A DNA stretch of 64,000 nucleotides from UBA6168 sp041163745 (GTDB taxonomy: Bacteria > Bacteroidota > Bacteroidia > Chitinophagales > Saprospiraceae), in the NCBI GenBank assembly GCA_041163745.1, contig JBEAQU010000023.1:1-64000 (forward strand). Reading direction: 5' to 3'. Every line of letters starts with the position of its first letter. The first letter of the stretch is position 1. Under the pieces are notes generated by a model, which was not told where the DNA came from, ran no database searches, and saw only the letters and a program-made list of their open reading frames with translations. Both the position numbers and the translations under genes were made by a program. Of this stretch, positions 60,930 to 64,000 are shown piece by piece.

Positions 60930-63902
60930 GTGAAAAAATACCTCTCGCTACCCCTCCTGGCATTCGCAGTCGCCCTGGTCACCTCCTCCGCCCCCACCCT
61001 CCGGGAAAACGCATTGCCCGACGAATGGCTGTCCGCCGCCCGGGAACAGGCCTGGGTCGACAGTGTGTTCCATTCCCTCTCCCTGGAAGCGAAAATAGGC
61101 CAGCTGTTCTGGCTACGCGTCCATACCGACAAGGATAAAGCCCATGAGGACGCAGTGGAAAAAATGGTCCGCCGATTTCAACCCGGCGGCCTATGCTTCT
61201 TCAATCCCACTGGCAAAGGCACACCGGAAAAACAAGTCGAACTGACCAACCGATACCAGTCCGTCACATCGACCCTGCCGATGTTCATCTCTGTGGACGG
61301 AGAATGGGGCCTCGGCATGCGCATGAAAGGAACCGCCCTCAGCTTCCCCCGACAACTGACGCTCGGTGCCATTCAGGATGACTTCCTGATCTACGAAATG
61401 GGCGCCGCCATCGCCCGCCATTGCCGACGCGTCGGCGTCAACGTCAATTTCGCCCCCGTCGCGGATGTCAACAACAATGCCGTCAACCCGGTCATCGGAT
61501 TCCGCTCCTTCGGCGAAATCCCCCGACGCGTCGCTAGAAAAGCACTCCAATACATGAATGGCATGCAGGACAACGGCTTGCTGGCCTCCGCCAAGCATTT
61601 TCCCGGCCATGGCGATACGGATACGGACAGCCATTACGACCTCCCCGTCATCCGTCATTCCCGCGACAGACTCGACAGCGTGGAACTCATGCCCTTCCGT
61701 ACGCTCATCCGAAACGGCGTCGGTAGCGTCATGATCGCCCACCTCCAGGTACCCGCCCTGGATCCCGCTCCCAACCTCCCGACCACCCTCTCTCGCCGGG
61801 TCGTCACCGATCTCCTCCGCAACGAATTGAACTTCGACGGCCTCATCCTTACCGATGCCCTCGAAATGAAAGCCGTCTCCAAATTCCACACAGCCGGTGA
61901 AGTGGAAGCCAAAGCCCTCGCCGCCGGTGCCGATGTGCTCCTGCTCCCCGCCGATGTGGAGAACGCCTACTCCACGGTGTCGGAATGGCTCGCCGACGGC
62001 CGCCTCGATACCGCTCAGGTCTTTCTCAGCGTCCGCAGACTCCTTCACTGGAAATACAGGCTCGGACTCACCAGCTTCTCCCCGCTCCCCATTGAAAATA
62101 CGCGTGCCGATGTCAACGACCTCCCCGCCCAGGCTCTCAAAAGGACACTCTTCCAACATGCCTTGACCCTGGTACGAAACCGCAACAGCCTGCTGCCGAT
62201 GAACCCCGCCGCCGCCGGTAAGACCGCCGCCCTTGCCATCGGCGCCGACAAGGACAACCCCTTCCACCTAAGCTTGTCCCGCTTCACCGATATGCCGCTA
62301 TTCGCCACCTCCCGCGACCTCAATGCCACCCAATGGCTGGAAACCCTCGCCCCTTTCGATACCGTCGTTGTCAGCCTCCACCAAATGAGCCAATTCGCCT
62401 CCAAACGGTTCGGACTGTCCTCCCAGACAATCGACCTCGTCAGGCAACTTTCCAAAATTAAGGAGGTCATCCTGGTCGTTCACGGCAACCCTTACGCCCT
62501 CCCGGAACTGGACTCCCCCGCTGCCATCCTCGTCGCCTATGAAGATGATCCCGTCGCAGCGGATATCAGCGCCCAAGCGCTGTTCGGAACTTTTCCCGTC
62601 ACCGGCCGCCTGCCTGTCTCCGCTTCTCCCGCTTTCCCCGCCGGCACCGGTGTACAGCTCGACAACAACCAACGGCTGGGCTTCGGACTGCCCGAGGAAG
62701 TGGGCCTCCGCTCCTCTCGCCTGCGGCGCATCGACACCCTCGTCCGACAGGCCATCCGCGAGAAAGCTATCCCCGGGGCAGTCGTCCTTATCGCTAAAAA
62801 TGGGAAAATAGTATTCCAACAGGCCTGGGGCCACCATGATTACCTGCCTTCCTCCCCCCGGACCTCCGTCTCCGATGTGTGGGACCTCGCCAGCATTACC
62901 AAAATCGCCGCCACCACCGTCTCCTTGATGCTTCTTCAAGACCAGGGCCTATTCGATCCGCGGCTCCCCGTCGAGTCATATCTGCCGGAATTCGCAAACT
63001 CCAACAAGGCAGGCATCCCAGTCACCGATATGCTGACTCACCACGCCGGACTGACCCCCTGGATAAAGTTCTATGAGAAGACCCTCGACCACCGGCAACA
63101 ACCCAGCCCCTCCTTCTACCGCGACAAACCTTCCGCCTCGTTTCCGTCCCCCGTCGCCAAAGACCGATGGCTCGCCGCCGGTTACCGGGATACCATATGG
63201 AAGGAAATCATCGAAAGCCCGCTTCTCGGCCACCACCGCTACACCTACAGCGACCTGGGGTTTTACGTGGGCGGGGAAATCGTATCCCGCCTGTCCGACA
63301 CCCCGCTCGACCTGTACGCCTGCCAATCCTTCTACCAACCAATGGGCCTCCGGTCCATCGGATTCAAACCGCTGGAGAAATTCAGCCCCGCCCAAATTCC
63401 GCCGACCGAAGAGGATCGATACTTCCGACACCGCCGCATCCAAGGCTTTGTCCATGATATGGGTGCCGCCATGCTGGACCAGGTGTCCGGTCATGCAGGA
63501 CTCTTCAGCAATGCGGCCGACCTGGCCGCCGTGATGCAAATGCTGCTCAACAAAGGCTTTTATGCTGGGACTCAATTCCTCCAACCCCAAACCGTTCAAT
63601 ACTATACCTCCCGATGCAGCGACTGTACCCGCAGAGGCCTCGGCTTCGACCTCCGCCAACTCGACGACCACTTCGACCCAAACCTGTCCAACAAAGCCAG
63701 CATCCGTACTTTCGGCCACCTCGGCTTCACCGGTACCGCCGCATGGGCCGATCCAGACCACCAACTGGTTTATGTCTTCCTGTCCAACCGGACTTATCCA
63801 TCCATGAAAAACAATTCCCTCGGCTCCCTCAATACGCGTATCCTCGTGCAGGACGCCATCTATGACGCGCTGGATCCCAACCCGCCAGCCTTTACCCGAT
63901 GA
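60930..63902 (+). CDS. glycoside hydrolase family 3 (NagZ-like) fused to a serine beta-lactamase/transpeptidase-like domain
   Basis: This is a 990-aa exported protein. A GTG start at 60930 gives the signal peptide VKKYLSLPLLAFAVALVTSS; an ATG 84 bp upstream adds a Pro-rich stretch without signal features. The GH3 domain (~50-390) has the NagZ His/Asp loop KHFPGHGDTDTDSHYDLPV and the nucleophile region FDGLILTDALEMKAV, predicting beta-N-acetylglucosaminidase action on peptidoglycan pieces. A GH3 C-terminal-like region follows. From ~610 a class C beta-lactamase-like domain has the S-x-x-K box SITK in DLASITKIAATT, YSDLGFYVGGE, and FGHLGFTGTA. Fusion of a sugar hydrolase with a D-Ala peptidase-like domain suggests two-step wall turnover; such fusions are known in Bacteroidota. 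Confidence 0.9.
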   Translation: MKKYLSLPLLAFAVALVTSSAPTLRENALPDEWLSAAREQAWVDSVFHSLSLEAKIGQLFWLRVHTDKDKAHEDAVEKMVRRFQPGGLCFFNPTGKGTPEKQVELTNRYQSVTSTLPMFISVDGEWGLGMRMKGTALSFPRQLTLGAIQDDFLIYEMGAAIARHCRRVGVNVNFAPVADVNNNAVNPVIGFRSFGEIPRRVARKALQYMNGMQDNGLLASAKHFPGHGDTDTDSHYDLPVIRHSRDRLDSVELMPFRTLIRNGVGSVMIAHLQVPALDPAPNLPTTLSRRVVTDLLRNELNFDGLILTDALEMKAVSKFHTAGEVEAKALAAGADVLLLPADVENAYSTVSEWLADGRLDTAQVFLSVRRLLHWKYRLGLTSFSPLPIENTRADVNDLPAQALKRTLFQHALTLVRNRNSLLPMNPAAAGKTAALAIGADKDNPFHLSLSRFTDMPLFATSRDLNATQWLETLAPFDTVVVSLHQMSQFASKRFGLSSQTIDLVRQLSKIKEVILVVHGNPYALPELDSPAAILVAYEDDPVAADISAQALFGTFPVTGRLPVSASPAFPAGTGVQLDNNQRLGFGLPEEVGLRSSRLRRIDTLVRQAIREKAIPGAVVLIAKNGKIVFQQAWGHHDYLPSSPRTSVSDVWDLASITKIAATTVSLMLLQDQGLFDPRLPVESYLPEFANSNKAGIPVTDMLTHHAGLTPWIKFYEKTLDHRQQPSPSFYRDKPSASFPSPVAKDRWLAAGYRDTIWKEIIESPLLGHHRYTYSDLGFYVGGEIVSRLSDTPLDLYACQSFYQPMGLRSIGFKPLEKFSPAQIPPTEEDRYFRHRRIQGFVHDMGAAMLDQVSGHAGLFSNAADLAAVMQMLLNKGFYAGTQFLQPQTVQYYTSRCSDCTRRGLGFDLRQLDDHFDPNLSNKASIRTFGHLGFTGTAAWADPDHQLVYVFLSNRTYPSMKNNSLGSLNTRILVQDAIYDALDPNPPAFTR

Positions 63903-63915
63903 TATACGCAACCTC

Positions 63916-64000
63916 CTACGGAACCGGATGCCCCTGCGATGCCACCATTATCCGGAACCATTGTTCGGTACTGAGCTCAACGGACAATGCATCCACCGCA
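63916..64000 (-). CDS. C-terminal end of an unidentified gene (partial)
   Basis: A minus-strand frame enters from the right edge and ends at TAG (plus-strand CTA, 63916-63918), reading VDALSVELSTEQWFRIMVAS before a QGHPVP end. The composition looks like protein and the convergent 13-bp spacing from the GH3 gene fits the compact style of this genome. Too little is visible to name it. Confidence 0.45.
   Translation of the reverse strand, partial: AVDALSVELSTEQWFRIMVASQGHPVP

Overview
The window is from a GC-rich member of the Bacteroidota, most likely near the Saprospirales (the order is inference). The phylum call rests on four things. There is a PorP/SprF-type protein next to a giant surface protein ending in a type B type IX secretion (CHU_C) domain. 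Putative promoters repeatedly fit TTTG-N19..22-TAnnTTTG. Shine-Dalgarno sequences are generally absent. An F-type ATP synthase operon encodes a-c-b-delta-alpha-gamma without beta and epsilon. No rRNA, tRNA, CRISPR array or plasmid/phage replication module was seen. Calls were made by reading alone; no database search was run.

Layout. 1-1.8 kb is accessory DNA: the C-terminus of a FISUMP-domain protein that looks like a diversity-generating retroelement target, a small ORF, and a decayed RAYT transposase gene flanked by REP-like palindromes. 1.8-4.3 kb: a secreted or membrane-anchored nuclease and a HerA-like ATPase. 4.7-11.4 kb: the PorP/SprF protein and a 1,862-residue cohesin/Ig-repeat adhesin with a strong terminator. 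13-19.5 kb: a FecA-like TonB receptor behind a probable operator, a triple-LysM protein and an M23 envelope peptidase. 20-28.8 kb: a UbiD-type decarboxylase, folC, an arginyltransferase-like protein, a PlsB-like acyltransferase and engB. 29-37.5 kb: outer-membrane and secreted proteins, a FAH-family hydrolase, kynU, cytochrome c maturation genes (ccmB, ccmC, ccmD-like) and gdhA. 38.3-42.3 kb: a membrane flavin/iron-sulfur protein with a cytochrome b-like partner, and a 5'-nucleotidase. 42.5-48 kb: the leftward atp operon. 48-49.1 kb: the N-degron pair clpS-aat. 49.4-56.4 kb: an EamA transporter, a radical SAM/SPASM protein, two proteins of unknown function, a SPOR/peptidoglycan-binding-like protein and kdsD. 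56.6-63.9 kb: a candidate small RNA, recQ, aroQ, hldD and a GH3/beta-lactamase fusion.

The most notable pattern is an interspersed, apparently non-coding repeat of about 360 bp, present at seven loci (eight copies or part-copies). It has inverted ends, GC-rich internal hairpins and, in one copy, a perfect 8-bp target duplication, so it behaves like a MITE. Every convergent gene gap longer than about 60 bp in the window carries a copy. KdsD and HldD both act in LPS core/heptose synthesis. ClpS, Aat and the arginyltransferase-like protein point to a bacterial N-degron pathway. The SprF-like protein with the CHU_C adhesin forms a type IX secretion pair.
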